Below are positions 10,701-18,670 of a DNA stretch of 64,000 bases, in pieces. The notes below the pieces were generated by a model that was not told the DNA's origin, made no database searches, and was given only the letters and a program-made list of their open reading frames with translations. Where the stretch lies: positions 62,001 to 126,000 of the forward strand of contig SHZZ01000004.1 in assembly GCA_009692005.1 (NCBI GenBank). The letters run 5' to 3'. This DNA comes from Gemmataceae bacterium. Its GTDB lineage: Bacteria; Planctomycetota; Planctomycetia; Gemmatales; Gemmataceae. How positions within the stretch are numbered: the stretch's first letter is position 1; every line of letters starts with the position of its first letter. Made by a program: the position numbers and the translations under genes.

Positions 10701-11369
10701 CAGGTAATCAAAGCCGAATTCGCTATTGGTGCCGTAAGTGATGTGGCATTCATAGGCGGCCCGGCGCAGGACCGGATCCATGTCGCTTTGAATAAACCCC
10801 GCGGTCATGCCCAGTGCGCGGAAGATGGGCAGCATCCATTCGCAATCGCGGCGGGCCAGGTAATCGTTGACCGTGATGATATGCACGCCCTTGCCGGTAA
10901 GGCCGTTCAAAAAAGCCGGCAGCGTGGCCACCAAGGTTTTCCCTTCGCCAGTCACCATCTCAGCAATGTTGCCCCGGTGCAGAATGATCCCGCCCAGGAT
11001 CTGCACATCGAAATGGCGCATGTTTTTGCTGCGAAGGGCGGCTTCCCGGCAGGCGGCAAAGGCCTCCGGCAGCATCTCTTCAAGCGTTTCACCCTGGTTG
11101 AAGCGCTGGCGAAGCTGCTCCGTCATTTGCGCCAATTCCCCTTCGGACCTGGCGCGCATCGTTTCTTCCAACTCGCACACTTTGGCCAGCATCGAATTGG
11201 GAATTACTTTGGGAACGCTATCCGCCTTGTCGGCGCGAGCATAACCCAATGAGCGAATGTAGCGCTCGTTGCTTGAACCAAAAAGTCCAAGGAGCATTTT
11301 GCCAAAGACTTCAGGCAGAGCGCCGAAGAACTCCAGAATGCGATCCAATAAACCCGATTGCACCGCCAT
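7701..11369 (-). CDS. secA: preprotein translocase ATPase SecA (extended form)
   Basis: SecA drives preproteins through the SecYEG channel by ATP hydrolysis. Motifs in order are TGEGKT (Walker A, near residue 141), DEVD-N-ILIDEARTPL (Walker B, near 254), the AGRGTDIILGGNPE helicase region, GRSGRQGDPGSGRF (near 643), and a C-terminal zinc motif CPCGSGKKYKNCC. At 1,222 residues it is far longer than the roughly 900 of the E. coli protein. The extra length lies between LLEYDEVMDAQRK (near 714) and LDSAWKNHLHTMDQL (near 1084), that is, in the helical wing region. GGAG lies seven bases before the ATG. It leads an operon with waaA and an aminotransferase gene. Confidence 0.98.
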   Translation of the reverse strand: MAVQSGLLDRILEFFGALPEVFGKMLLGLFGSSNERYIRSLGYARADKADSVPKVIPNSMLAKVCELEETMRARSEGELAQMTEQLRQRFNQGETLEEMLPEAFAACREAALRSKNMRHFDVQILGGIILHRGNIAEMVTGEGKTLVATLPAFLNGLTGKGVHIITVNDYLARRDCEWMLPIFRALGMTAGFIQSDMDPVLRRAAYECHITYGTNSEFGFDYLRDNMKPARWDDEQYDPFYRQCQRSLNFAVIDEVDNILIDEARTPLIISGQAFSDLKRYATANEIAVRLGELQSQVPKVLNKEGQLVGAYFEVKEKEHTCHLTDEGIRKAEELAGVESFYTAGNMEWPHLIDNSLKAHHLYRKDKHYAVMNHPESGEMSIIIIDEFTGRLMIGRQWSDGLHQAVEAKHSRDGVKIKEETQTLATITLQNFFKLYKRICGMTGTAMTEADEFWKIYKLEVLAIPTNKPLIRINHPDMVYRTEKEKWKAVINEIVEVHATGRPTLIGTTDVDKSLRLSDMLKRQGIKHELLNALPEHAARESEIVAQAGRINAVTISTNMAGRGTDIILGGNPETMAWAQLKHKFASRLDVPVAEWKSLVDSIEQGERMKEEGQKVVRMGGMHIIGTERHDSRRIDNQLRGRSGRQGDPGSGRFYISLQDDLMRIFMGEWVGNILTRLGMEDDQAIESPMVSRQIQKAQKKVEERHFESRKHLLEYDEVMDAQRKRVYGYRQEILNDTNCKIQILKMIESQLERALDLFLDRSYGASSFATFASGRLGVEFNPADFDRAQFDEVCQYAKNKALGVVTTQLQDYIEENLGTEDESEWNWQALANQVNKRFGLNISEKELKLVGKSDLIAHLSRAADDSVEKIDLSEGEPLLQPKWGLLSLINWFASRFQIRLKEEDISGKTSLECQGIMLERARLLYREKETAFPVAAAMARFMSDPVRAQGHHGGQKYNREGLFQWAHLRFPGQVSSLSEESFRTFSRAGLQELLLKQSAIAMPGASQERLDVLISQAFEGAEISEAADAQELAAAIQAEFNLKVDASALTGISSEQARQALWSTYDNRYRPEIRLMERGLLLAQLDSAWKNHLHTMDQLRSTVGLRGYAQEDPKTVYKREGMKIFEEMWEGIEERVGELVFRMEEAEEVKDTVWVIGSATHEAAPRLEPADTAGDQETSQPQPEKKVETIRNRGERVGRNAPCPCGSGKKYKNCCMRSTAV

Positions 11370-11387
11370 TAAGAAGCTCCAAGGACC

Positions 11388-11419
11388 AAAAAAGCCCGGC
11401 CAGGATAACCTCCCGGCCG
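11388..11419 (-). terminator. possible terminator after the glycosyltransferase gene
   Basis: On the minus strand GGCC-GGG-AGG-TTAT-CCT-GGCC folds with a three-base bulge and is soon followed by six T (11388-11393). It lies between the GT2/ArnT-like gene and the secA ribosome-binding site. The stem is imperfect, so the call is tentative. Confidence 0.4.
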
Positions 11420-11477
11420 CATTTCCACTTCTGGAAGTCTAGGAGGCAGCATGAGTTCGGGTCAATATGGACAAGAA

Positions 11478-13913
11478 TTATTGACCTGGAAAGACCCCGC
11501 TGACCGGCGTCGTCGCTTTTTTCCTCACCCAGCCCACTGTTATCGACCCTGGGTTCATGCTCGTCTGAAATTCCAACTGGCTGGGCAGCATTTGCACTAG
11601 CTCTCTCCTCTCCCGCCCTGAACGAACCAGTACCAGCGTATCGTTCCTGCCACGCAAAAACTCAATCATTTTTTCCTTCTCGCCATTGCCAAAGGTCTGA
11701 ATCCTGGCCCCTGGCAAGTAAAAAGGAATGCTATCCCAACGATGGGGATAACAGACCACAACCTCAGGCGCCCCCTGCCCCAGCCGAAGATGTTCCCTCA
11801 AATGTCCCCTCAGTGAAAAGGCATTGTTGTAGGCCGGCAAGATTTCTCTAACCCCAAGCCAAAGGAAAAGGAAGGTCGCCACCCCGGCCAGACCCCAGGA
11901 AGCCCGCAGATCCTCTTTAGCCATGGTTAGCAAAAGAACCAAGGCGCCAGATCCCAAGGAAAGAAGGGAAAAAACCAAAGCCGCTTCCGGCCGGATCAAC
12001 CCCCGCGCCACCGCGGCCAAGGACAGACCTCCCGCCAGGAACAGCAAGCCGCCTATCCACGACAAACAAAACCGTGAGTTCAAACTCCAAAGCGCCGGCC
12101 AAATTCCTTCGGGACATTGTTTTTCAAGGAGGAAAACCACTCTGCAACCAAGCGCCATCGCCAAAGCAGGGAGCATGGGGAGTAGGTAGATCGGTCGTTT
12201 GCATAAGGCCAGGGAAAAGAAGAGGAGGGAGAAAAAGGCGGCCAAGAGGCAAAACCCGCCGAGCATTCCCAGCCCTGCCCCATTGCCAGTAGGCCGAAAG
12301 CCATCCCGAAGCAAGCCCGGGAGGAATATTACCCACGGGACCATGCCCAAAACCAACTGCGGCAGGAAAAACCAGAACGGCTCTTGGTGATCGTAAGGAG
12401 AAACAAAGCGGAAAAAGTTCTGGCCAAAATAAAAATATTGGAAAAAGTCCGGTTCACGAAGGGATACTGCGATCTGCCAAGGAAGAGTTATCCCCACGGC
12501 AACCGCCAAGACCATCAACCAGTTTCCCAATCCAAGCTTGGCGGAGCGCTTGTCGAGAAACGCCCATAGACCCAGAGGAATGCCAATCAGGAGGAAGGCC
12601 ACCGGTCCCTTGGCCAGAAAGCCCAAGCCGGCACACAACCCCGCCAGGAGAAGGTAGGAGCGCCGAATCTTCGGCCCTTGGCAGGAAAGGAAACCAAAAG
12701 CCAAACCGCCAGTGACAAATAATCCAAGTAAAACATCCGGCGAGAGCATTCGGCCCAAATAAATGAATCGGTTGGACAGGCAAAGGAAAAATCCCGCCAA
12801 AAGTCCTTCCCATCTGCAGCCCGAGGCCCAGCCCCAAAAGGCTAACAAGAAAACTGTACCCACACCCGCAAGGCAGGGAATCAACCGGGCCGCCCAATCG
12901 TGAGTTCCAAATATTTGGTAAGCCCCCATGACCGCCCAATAGGCCAAAGGGGGCTTGTCCAGGTAAGGGCTGCCATGCAAAAGAGGAACCACCCACTCAT
13001 TGGCCAGGAGCATTTCCCTGGGGACTTCCGCATAGCGGGCTTCCTGAGGTTCCAACAACGGGGCGCGCAACCGGGTGCCAAACAAAAAGGAGGCGAAGGC
13101 AAAAAGCAACAGCAGGGCAAACCCATAGGAAAGACGGCCCCCATGCCAGGCGCTTTGTCCGGATTGCACGTCCCTGCCTGTGCAGACCTTGCAAGTCCAC
13201 CAGTAAGGGATCAAAGCACGCAAGGTCTTGGGCACCTCGAAAAGGCCCACTTTGCTTTCCCCGGCGTGACGGCGCCGATGCCGAACAGGAAATTCTTTTA
13301 CCACAAGGCCCTGGGCGGCGGCCTTGTGAAGCATTTCCGTGTTGACGAAAAAACCCTCGGTCTCGGGCAGTATTTTTTTCAGGGCCTCCTTCCGGAAAAC
13401 TTTCAAGGCGCAATCGCAATCGCGCACCTGGGTATTCAATAACGACCGCGCCAGGAGGTTGTAACCGCCTGAAAGAAACTTGCGGAATTTAGGATCTTGG
13501 CGATCTTGCCGGTAGCCTACGGCCAAGTCGGCATCGGCGCACCCTTCAAGGAGCGGCTTCAAGTCGGCAAGGTGGAATTGCGAGTCGGCATCGGTGAAGG
13601 CGACGAGTTCAAAGCGCGCAGCCTGAAACCCAGTTCGCAGCGCCCCGCCGTAACCCCGGTTCAATTCATGGCGGAATACACGCGTATGAGTAAAACGCGC
13701 TGCTGCTTTATTCGCTTTTTCAAAGGTAAGGTCCGCGCTGCCGTCATCCACCACCAGGATTTCAAAATCATCCAGCCCCAAAATGGCTAATTCCCTTTCG
13801 GCCTCCTCGATAGCATGGGCAATCCCGCCTGCCTCTTGGTAGGCTGGGATTACCAATGAAAGCCGGTTTGCTTTTTCTCGCACAGCCATGCGCATCCCAT
13901 GAAACCCCGGCAT
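11478..13913 (-). CDS. fused GT2 polyprenyl-phosphate sugar synthase and ArnT/PMT-like glycosyltransferase
   Basis: Two enzymes are joined in one 811-residue chain. Residues 1-250 are a dolichol-phosphate-mannose-synthase-like GT2 domain: SLVIPAYQE, VVDDGSADLT, a DADSQ metal site near 106 and RHRRRHAGESKV. From about residue 262 a polytopic GT-C domain begins, with EARYAEVPREM near 291 and YLDKPPLAYW, as in ArnT-type transferases that move sugars from undecaprenyl phosphate to lipid A or protein. The first half could charge the lipid carrier and the second could transfer the sugar outside the membrane; this coupling is inferred. The start is uncertain: in-frame ATGs at 13895 and 13889 are also possible, and the AAAGGA adjoining 13913 is too close to be ideal. 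Confidence 0.85.
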   Translation of the reverse strand: MPGFHGMRMAVREKANRLSLVIPAYQEAGGIAHAIEEAERELAILGLDDFEILVVDDGSADLTFEKANKAAARFTHTRVFRHELNRGYGGALRTGFQAARFELVAFTDADSQFHLADLKPLLEGCADADLAVGYRQDRQDPKFRKFLSGGYNLLARSLLNTQVRDCDCALKVFRKEALKKILPETEGFFVNTEMLHKAAAQGLVVKEFPVRHRRRHAGESKVGLFEVPKTLRALIPYWWTCKVCTGRDVQSGQSAWHGGRLSYGFALLLLFAFASFLFGTRLRAPLLEPQEARYAEVPREMLLANEWVVPLLHGSPYLDKPPLAYWAVMGAYQIFGTHDWAARLIPCLAGVGTVFLLAFWGWASGCRWEGLLAGFFLCLSNRFIYLGRMLSPDVLLGLFVTGGLAFGFLSCQGPKIRRSYLLLAGLCAGLGFLAKGPVAFLLIGIPLGLWAFLDKRSAKLGLGNWLMVLAVAVGITLPWQIAVSLREPDFFQYFYFGQNFFRFVSPYDHQEPFWFFLPQLVLGMVPWVIFLPGLLRDGFRPTGNGAGLGMLGGFCLLAAFFSLLFFSLALCKRPIYLLPMLPALAMALGCRVVFLLEKQCPEGIWPALWSLNSRFCLSWIGGLLFLAGGLSLAAVARGLIRPEAALVFSLLSLGSGALVLLLTMAKEDLRASWGLAGVATFLFLWLGVREILPAYNNAFSLRGHLREHLRLGQGAPEVVVCYPHRWDSIPFYLPGARIQTFGNGEKEKMIEFLRGRNDTLVLVRSGRERRELVQMLPSQLEFQTSMNPGSITVGWVRKKATTPVSGVFPGQ

Positions 13914-14024
13914 TCCTTTGCCGGATTAGCAAAGGTTCCCACAATCCGGGGAAAACTGTCAAGGTGAGCTAACCGCATCCATTTCTTCCTTTCCCACAAA
14001 CCTTTTCCCCACTAGGATGTGTTC

Positions 14025-15671
14025 ATGATTCATCCCGACGCACCTCCTCAACCGGCATGGATCATTCTCCCAAATGGCCGGTTGATTCCATTTGAATCCG
14101 ATCGAATCTGCGAGGACCTTTACCTTGCCAGTGTCAAGATGGGCAATCCAGATGCTTTTCTCATCCGGGAATTAACCGACGGCGTCGTCTTCACTCTCGC
14201 TTCCGAAAACCCAGGCGCCACACTCAAACTCGATTTCCTCGTGCAAGCGGTCACCAACTCCTTGCGCAATTTTGGCCACAGCGAACTCTCCGCCACTTAC
14301 AATAAAATTGCCTTCAACCCCAGCGAACGAAGCGAGTCCTGGGATGAAGAAAGCGTTTTGTTCAAAAAGACCGCCAAGGGCCAAAAGTCCTTGTCCGAAG
14401 TTTCCCGCCAGAAAATGCTGCACTCGGTTTTCACGCCGGACATCTCCGGCGCCATCCAGGATGGCTGGATCCAGATGGCTGGACTGACTTTTCCCGATGG
14501 CCTTTTGTCCGCCACCTGGACCGATGGCGATTGGCTGGGGTTGGCCCTCCATCAACCCGATTCCCTTGGACCCACCATCCGCGCTCTGGCTGCCAGAAAT
14601 ATTCTCCTCGACAGCCCCGAAATCCACGCCCAGCATCTAGGACTTACCGATCCCGGCAAGATTAGTTTGGTCTTGCAACGGTTGGAAGCCGCCTTTCTGT
14701 CTGAAGGCGTTTCCGGAATCCTGCATCTGAATAATCCCCGCCAGCCCGGCTGGTTCCGCTTTTTGGTCCAAGGTCCCTTGTTTTCCCAAACGAAAAGGGA
14801 TGATCAAGGAAAAGACCCTCTGAAAACAGCTAATGCCTTCCTCCGGGCCTGGATTTCACTTAATCCTTCGGCCCTGCGTTTGCATTGGCACCGTGGTGAA
14901 AGGGAATTGGCTGATACTGGGAAAATTCTGAGTCAACTGGCTCGTTCAGGCCGGCCATGGGCTTTTTCCTCGACAAAAAATCTCACCATTTCCTGGCTCA
15001 GCAAGGGCGTCACGCAGGAACAACCGGCTGTGCTGGACAAGGTCTATTTGCGCCTGGACCGGCTGGCCAAGGCCTGCCGCAGGAAAGGAATCCTGGATAA
15101 ATTTCCCGAGCGGCTGCCAAGCCTGATCCGCTTGGGGATTTCCGCAGGGAATCAAAAACGGGCCTTCTTACGCCGACTGGAGAACCACCGCCGGGGAAAT
15201 GAAACACCTGGCGCTTCCCTGGGTGCGGGCTTCCAATTAGAAAAGGCCCGCCTGGTGATAGCACCCCGGGGCCTGCCCGAACTTTTGGATTGCCAATTTC
15301 CTGGCGCTGAACCTAATGATGAAAAGGTATTACAATTGGCCCGTGTGGTTTTGAAGGAAATCCGCCAAACTCTTTTGCGCGAAGATCCCAAATCCACGGG
15401 GTCCCTTGTCCTGGATTTGTCCCACCTTTTGGATGTGAAGGAATCGCGGATTAAGGAATTGATGGACCGGCAGTTAGACCAGCCCCGCTCCATTTGCTTC
15501 GGATCAAAAAGGGATGTAGGTGAATGGTTAAATGCCGTTGGCCAGCCTGGAGACTGGATTGATTTGGCCAACCCGCAAGCCCCGGAAGGGGAAATGGACT
15601 GGCTGGCTGAAGCGGAGAAATGGCCGCGGATTCATGCAATAAGTTGGCCTGGGCCGGGATCTTCCAAGTGA
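14025..15671 (+). CDS. ATP-cone domain protein of unknown function
   Basis: Residues about 12-90 read as an ATP-cone, the nucleotide-sensing domain of ribonucleotide reductases and NrdR: WIILPNGRLIPFESDRI, then a helical stretch and NSLRNFGHSELSATYNKIAF. The remaining 450 residues match nothing I can name. They have a vague class III reductase-like order (ISGAIQDGWIQMAGL resembles the segment after the cone) but no glycyl-radical motif and only scattered cysteines, so reductase activity is unlikely. The ATG at 14025 follows AGGA at good spacing; a GTG at 14019 is the alternative. It is transcribed divergently from the glycosyltransferase fusion and lies upstream of rpsT, which has its own candidate promoter. 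Confidence 0.6.
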   Translation: MIHPDAPPQPAWIILPNGRLIPFESDRICEDLYLASVKMGNPDAFLIRELTDGVVFTLASENPGATLKLDFLVQAVTNSLRNFGHSELSATYNKIAFNPSERSESWDEESVLFKKTAKGQKSLSEVSRQKMLHSVFTPDISGAIQDGWIQMAGLTFPDGLLSATWTDGDWLGLALHQPDSLGPTIRALAARNILLDSPEIHAQHLGLTDPGKISLVLQRLEAAFLSEGVSGILHLNNPRQPGWFRFLVQGPLFSQTKRDDQGKDPLKTANAFLRAWISLNPSALRLHWHRGERELADTGKILSQLARSGRPWAFSSTKNLTISWLSKGVTQEQPAVLDKVYLRLDRLAKACRRKGILDKFPERLPSLIRLGISAGNQKRAFLRRLENHRRGNETPGASLGAGFQLEKARLVIAPRGLPELLDCQFPGAEPNDEKVLQLARVVLKEIRQTLLREDPKSTGSLVLDLSHLLDVKESRIKELMDRQLDQPRSICFGSKRDVGEWLNAVGQPGDWIDLANPQAPEGEMDWLAEAEKWPRIHAISWPGPGSSK

Positions 15672-15686
15672 AAACTGGCTCTCCCC

Positions 15687-15715
15687 TTGCCGGGTTCCAC
15701 CCTGCCCCTTAGACT
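15687..15715 (+). promoter_or_regulatory. candidate sigma-70-type promoter of rpsT
   Basis: TTGCCG and TAGACT are separated by 17 bases and lie upstream of the rpsT ATG, leaving a leader of about 60 bases. Matches to consensus are partial. Confidence 0.4.
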
Positions 15716-15782
15716 ATTTATCTGCCGCATTGGGCGGTAATAGGGTCACTACGAGCCAATTTTAATTGTAAATGGAGTATTC

Positions 15783-16052
15783 ATGCCGCATTCGCGCAGC
15801 GCCAAAAAAAATGTGCGCAAGTCAGAAAAACGGCGGCTAAAAAACAAAGCCGTTCTGCGCGAGCTTAGGCTGCAAATGAAGGTAGTTGAGGATAAGGCCG
15901 GTGGTTCCTTGGAGGAATTGCGCACTGAATGCGCTTTGGCCGCCAAGAAACTCGACAAGGCCGGCGCCCGCAGGGTTATCCACCCCAACAAGGCGTCTCG
16001 CTTGAAGTCGCATGTTGGCAAGTTGCTGGCGAAGAAGGAAAAAGGCCAGTAA
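15783..16052 (+). CDS. rpsT: 30S ribosomal protein S20
   Basis: This small basic protein of 89 residues binds 16S rRNA in the small subunit. The N-terminal SAKKNVRKSEKRRLKNKAV and the C-terminal ASRLKSHVGKLLAKK segments are typical of S20, and the length is normal. GGAG lies a few bases before the ATG. The gene has its own candidate promoter and a perfect terminator, so it is probably transcribed alone. The convergent MMPL gene ends inside that terminator. Confidence 0.97.
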   Translation: MPHSRSAKKNVRKSEKRRLKNKAVLRELRLQMKVVEDKAGGSLEELRTECALAAKKLDKAGARRVIHPNKASRLKSHVGKLLAKKEKGQ

Positions 16053-16066
16053 GAATTGAAACAAGG

Positions 16067-16099
16067 AAAAAGCCCCGCGTTCCCCGCGGGGCTTTTTTT
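16067..16099. terminator. bidirectional Rho-independent terminator (rpsT / MMPL)
   Basis: A perfect 8-bp stem GCCCCGCG/CGCGGGGC with a five-base loop is flanked by five A on the left and seven T on the right, so it can stop transcripts from either side. The minus-strand MMPL stop codon (16098-16100) lies within the T-run. Confidence 0.95.
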
Positions 16100-18494
16100 A
16101 TATCGCCTTGCGGAATCGGCTGCGGTACTTCGGCAGGGATTGAATTTCGCTCTCTTCCCCTGGCGCCACCTCTTCCTCCCCTTTCTCCTCCTGGCTCCAA
16201 AGCCAAACGGTGAAGGCAGGCACCAGGATCGGCCGAACCACGAAGGTGTCCAGAATCACGCCAAAGGCCAGGGCGAAGCCAATTTGGAAAAGCGTGTTCA
16301 GCCCCGACAGCATCAAGGTGGCAAATGTCCCCGCCATGATTAAGCCGCAGGAAGTAATCGTTCCACCAGTCATGGCCAGGGCTTTTTTCGTCCCTTCAAT
16401 GGCTCCAAGTTCCTTCCGCTCTTGCATCATTCGCGTGATCAACAAGATGTTGTAGTCAGCGCCGACCGCCACCAGGATGATGAACAGGAAAAAGGGAACT
16501 CGCCAATCGAGTTCGCCAATGGGCCGGCCGTCGTACCAATTGGCAACCAGCGAGGTTGCGCCGAGGGTGGCCAGATAGCTGAACAGCACCGTGGCCAGCA
16601 GGTATCCCGCGATCCAGGGATTGCGCACCAGGTAAAGCAGAATCAGGAAGATGCCTGTAAGAACCAAAATATTGATCCGCGCGCGGTCAGCCTCGGTCAC
16701 CGTGGCCATGTCCTGCGCCGAAGCCGTGACTCCATAAAATTCAGCGTTTACGATGCGCTCCTTGCTGACCGACCAGGGCAATTGTTCCCGGGCCCAATAC
16801 TTGAGTTTTTCCATGGTTGGCTGGCTGGAAGGGGCAAAGGGGTCGAGGTCGAGCACGACCTCCAACCGGGTGACATGGCGCAGTTGGGCGCGGTCGCGGT
16901 TGTCGCGGTTCACCAGGTGAGCCAGATAATATTCCCTCGCCTGGCGCATAATCTGCTCATCCACCCCTTGGACAATATTGGCCCAAATATTTTTCAAAAT
17001 GCCCTGGGGATCCTCGTGCAATCCCTTGGGATTTTTCACCGGGGTGCCCAAGGGCTGGGTGAAACTCCGCACTTCCGCCACATGGGGAAGATTCAAAAAT
17101 CCCTTGCTCAGGTGGGATAAGATTTGCTTGCCTTCCAGGTCGTCCCAAGGACGGTTGGATTCTAAAAGGATAATCACCGGGCCCAGTTCGCCCGGGATGA
17201 AATGCTCCTGGATTGATTTCATTCCCAAAATACTTTGCGACCGTTGCGAAAGTTCACCGGTGGCCCGGTAACTAGGGGAAATTTGCAAACCGAGAACAGC
17301 CAGGGGGGTCAAAACCGCCGTGACAACCAGAAGCGAAGTTATGGGGCGTGAAACGATCAGGTTGCCAAACCTTCCCCACAGGGTTTGCCTGTCCTGAAAT
17401 GGAGATTTGCAAGTAACTTTCCCGGGCCAAAAGGCGACCTTGCCAAAGATAGCCAGGAGCGCAGGCGCCAGTGTGATCGAAGCCAGCAAGGCAACGAATA
17501 ATCCCATGGCAATGGCTGGCCCGCCGCAACGCACCTTGGCGAATTCCGCCAAAATCATCAGGCCCATCCCGCAAATGACCGTTCCAGCGCTGGCAGTGAT
17601 TGCGCCCCCGACTTTTTCCAATGCCATTACCAGGGCATCCGATCTGCTCAGGCCGTTTTCCAGCTCCTCGCGGTAACGGCTGATGAGAAACAAACAGTAA
17701 TCCGTGCCGGCGCCGTAAAGCATCACCACCGCGAAAATGCGGCTGATATTCATCAATTGGAAACCGGGGATCAAGGTGCACAGGGCCAGAAATTCCAGGG
17801 CTATCCAGACGGCCCAGGCGATCGTCACCAGAGGTATTAGCGCCAGGCCAGGAGCCCGGTAAACAAAGAGAAGTGTCACGATCACAAGGAGAATGGTGGC
17901 CACCGTCGTGCTTTCGAGGCTGGAGCCCCCGGCACTGACCAGGTCGCGGCCAACCGCTGCCAGACCCGTGACCATGACCCGAACCGGACCGTTCACCTCT
18001 GTGGGAAAGTTTTCCCGAAACACCTTTTCAACCCGATCCACCGTTTGCCTGGTTTGATTGGCCATGTAGGGGGTTGCCAGGAACACCTGCACCAAGGAGC
18101 AAGATTTATTCTCGCTAACCAGCTTTTTCCCAATGATGGGGTCTTTTTCGTAGAGAATCTTGCCTATTTGCAAATTGGGTTCGGCGACTGCGAGTTTTCT
18201 CAAGGCCGTGACAGCGCGGTCAAGGAAAGAGTAATCCAACGCTTCCAGCGGGCCGCTTTTCCTCTCGACTAAAAAAACCGCCTTGCTGGCAAAGATGTCG
18301 CCCGGAAACGCCTCTTCCAAGAGGTGGTAACCACGCACACTATCGCAGCGCGCTGGGAGAAAGCGAATGTCGTCGTCTTGCGAATTCTTGTCCCACGAGG
18401 GGGCAAACCAAGTTGCAGAAACGCCCATGAGCAACCAGGCGCAGCAAATGAGCCACGGATGGTTGGCAGCAAATCGGCCTAACCAACGATACAT
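16098..18494 (-). CDS. MMPL/RND-family transporter
   Basis: This is an inner-membrane exporter of about 798 residues in the MMPL (HpnN-like) family, whose members move lipids or hydrophobic compounds using the proton gradient. There are two repeated halves. Each has a large extracytoplasmic loop after the first helix and a conserved membrane motif: GAGTDYCLFLISRYRE near residue 263 and VGADYNILLITRMMQE near 678. The ATG at 18494 (MYRWLGRF) is chosen because AAGGAG lies ten bases upstream and a membrane helix follows. The longer frame to 18695 would run into the preceding phosphoesterase gene. The substrate is unknown. Confidence 0.9.
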   Translation of the reverse strand: MYRWLGRFAANHPWLICCAWLLMGVSATWFAPSWDKNSQDDDIRFLPARCDSVRGYHLLEEAFPGDIFASKAVFLVERKSGPLEALDYSFLDRAVTALRKLAVAEPNLQIGKILYEKDPIIGKKLVSENKSCSLVQVFLATPYMANQTRQTVDRVEKVFRENFPTEVNGPVRVMVTGLAAVGRDLVSAGGSSLESTTVATILLVIVTLLFVYRAPGLALIPLVTIAWAVWIALEFLALCTLIPGFQLMNISRIFAVVMLYGAGTDYCLFLISRYREELENGLSRSDALVMALEKVGGAITASAGTVICGMGLMILAEFAKVRCGGPAIAMGLFVALLASITLAPALLAIFGKVAFWPGKVTCKSPFQDRQTLWGRFGNLIVSRPITSLLVVTAVLTPLAVLGLQISPSYRATGELSQRSQSILGMKSIQEHFIPGELGPVIILLESNRPWDDLEGKQILSHLSKGFLNLPHVAEVRSFTQPLGTPVKNPKGLHEDPQGILKNIWANIVQGVDEQIMRQAREYYLAHLVNRDNRDRAQLRHVTRLEVVLDLDPFAPSSQPTMEKLKYWAREQLPWSVSKERIVNAEFYGVTASAQDMATVTEADRARINILVLTGIFLILLYLVRNPWIAGYLLATVLFSYLATLGATSLVANWYDGRPIGELDWRVPFFLFIILVAVGADYNILLITRMMQERKELGAIEGTKKALAMTGGTITSCGLIMAGTFATLMLSGLNTLFQIGFALAFGVILDTFVVRPILVPAFTVWLWSQEEKGEEEVAPGEESEIQSLPKYRSRFRKAI

Positions 18495-18670
18495 GCTCCT
18501 GAAACTCCTTTTAGTGGAGCGCCCAGCGCAAATCCATTTGCGCTTCCTCAATAAACCGCGAAAGAACGAGGGGAGAACTGGAGAAAAGAGAACCCTCCCC
18601 AGTTTGGAAAATTGGGTAAACCCGCCTGCTGCCGCCTCGACTCTTCCCTTTTTACTAATGCCCGAGAAGC

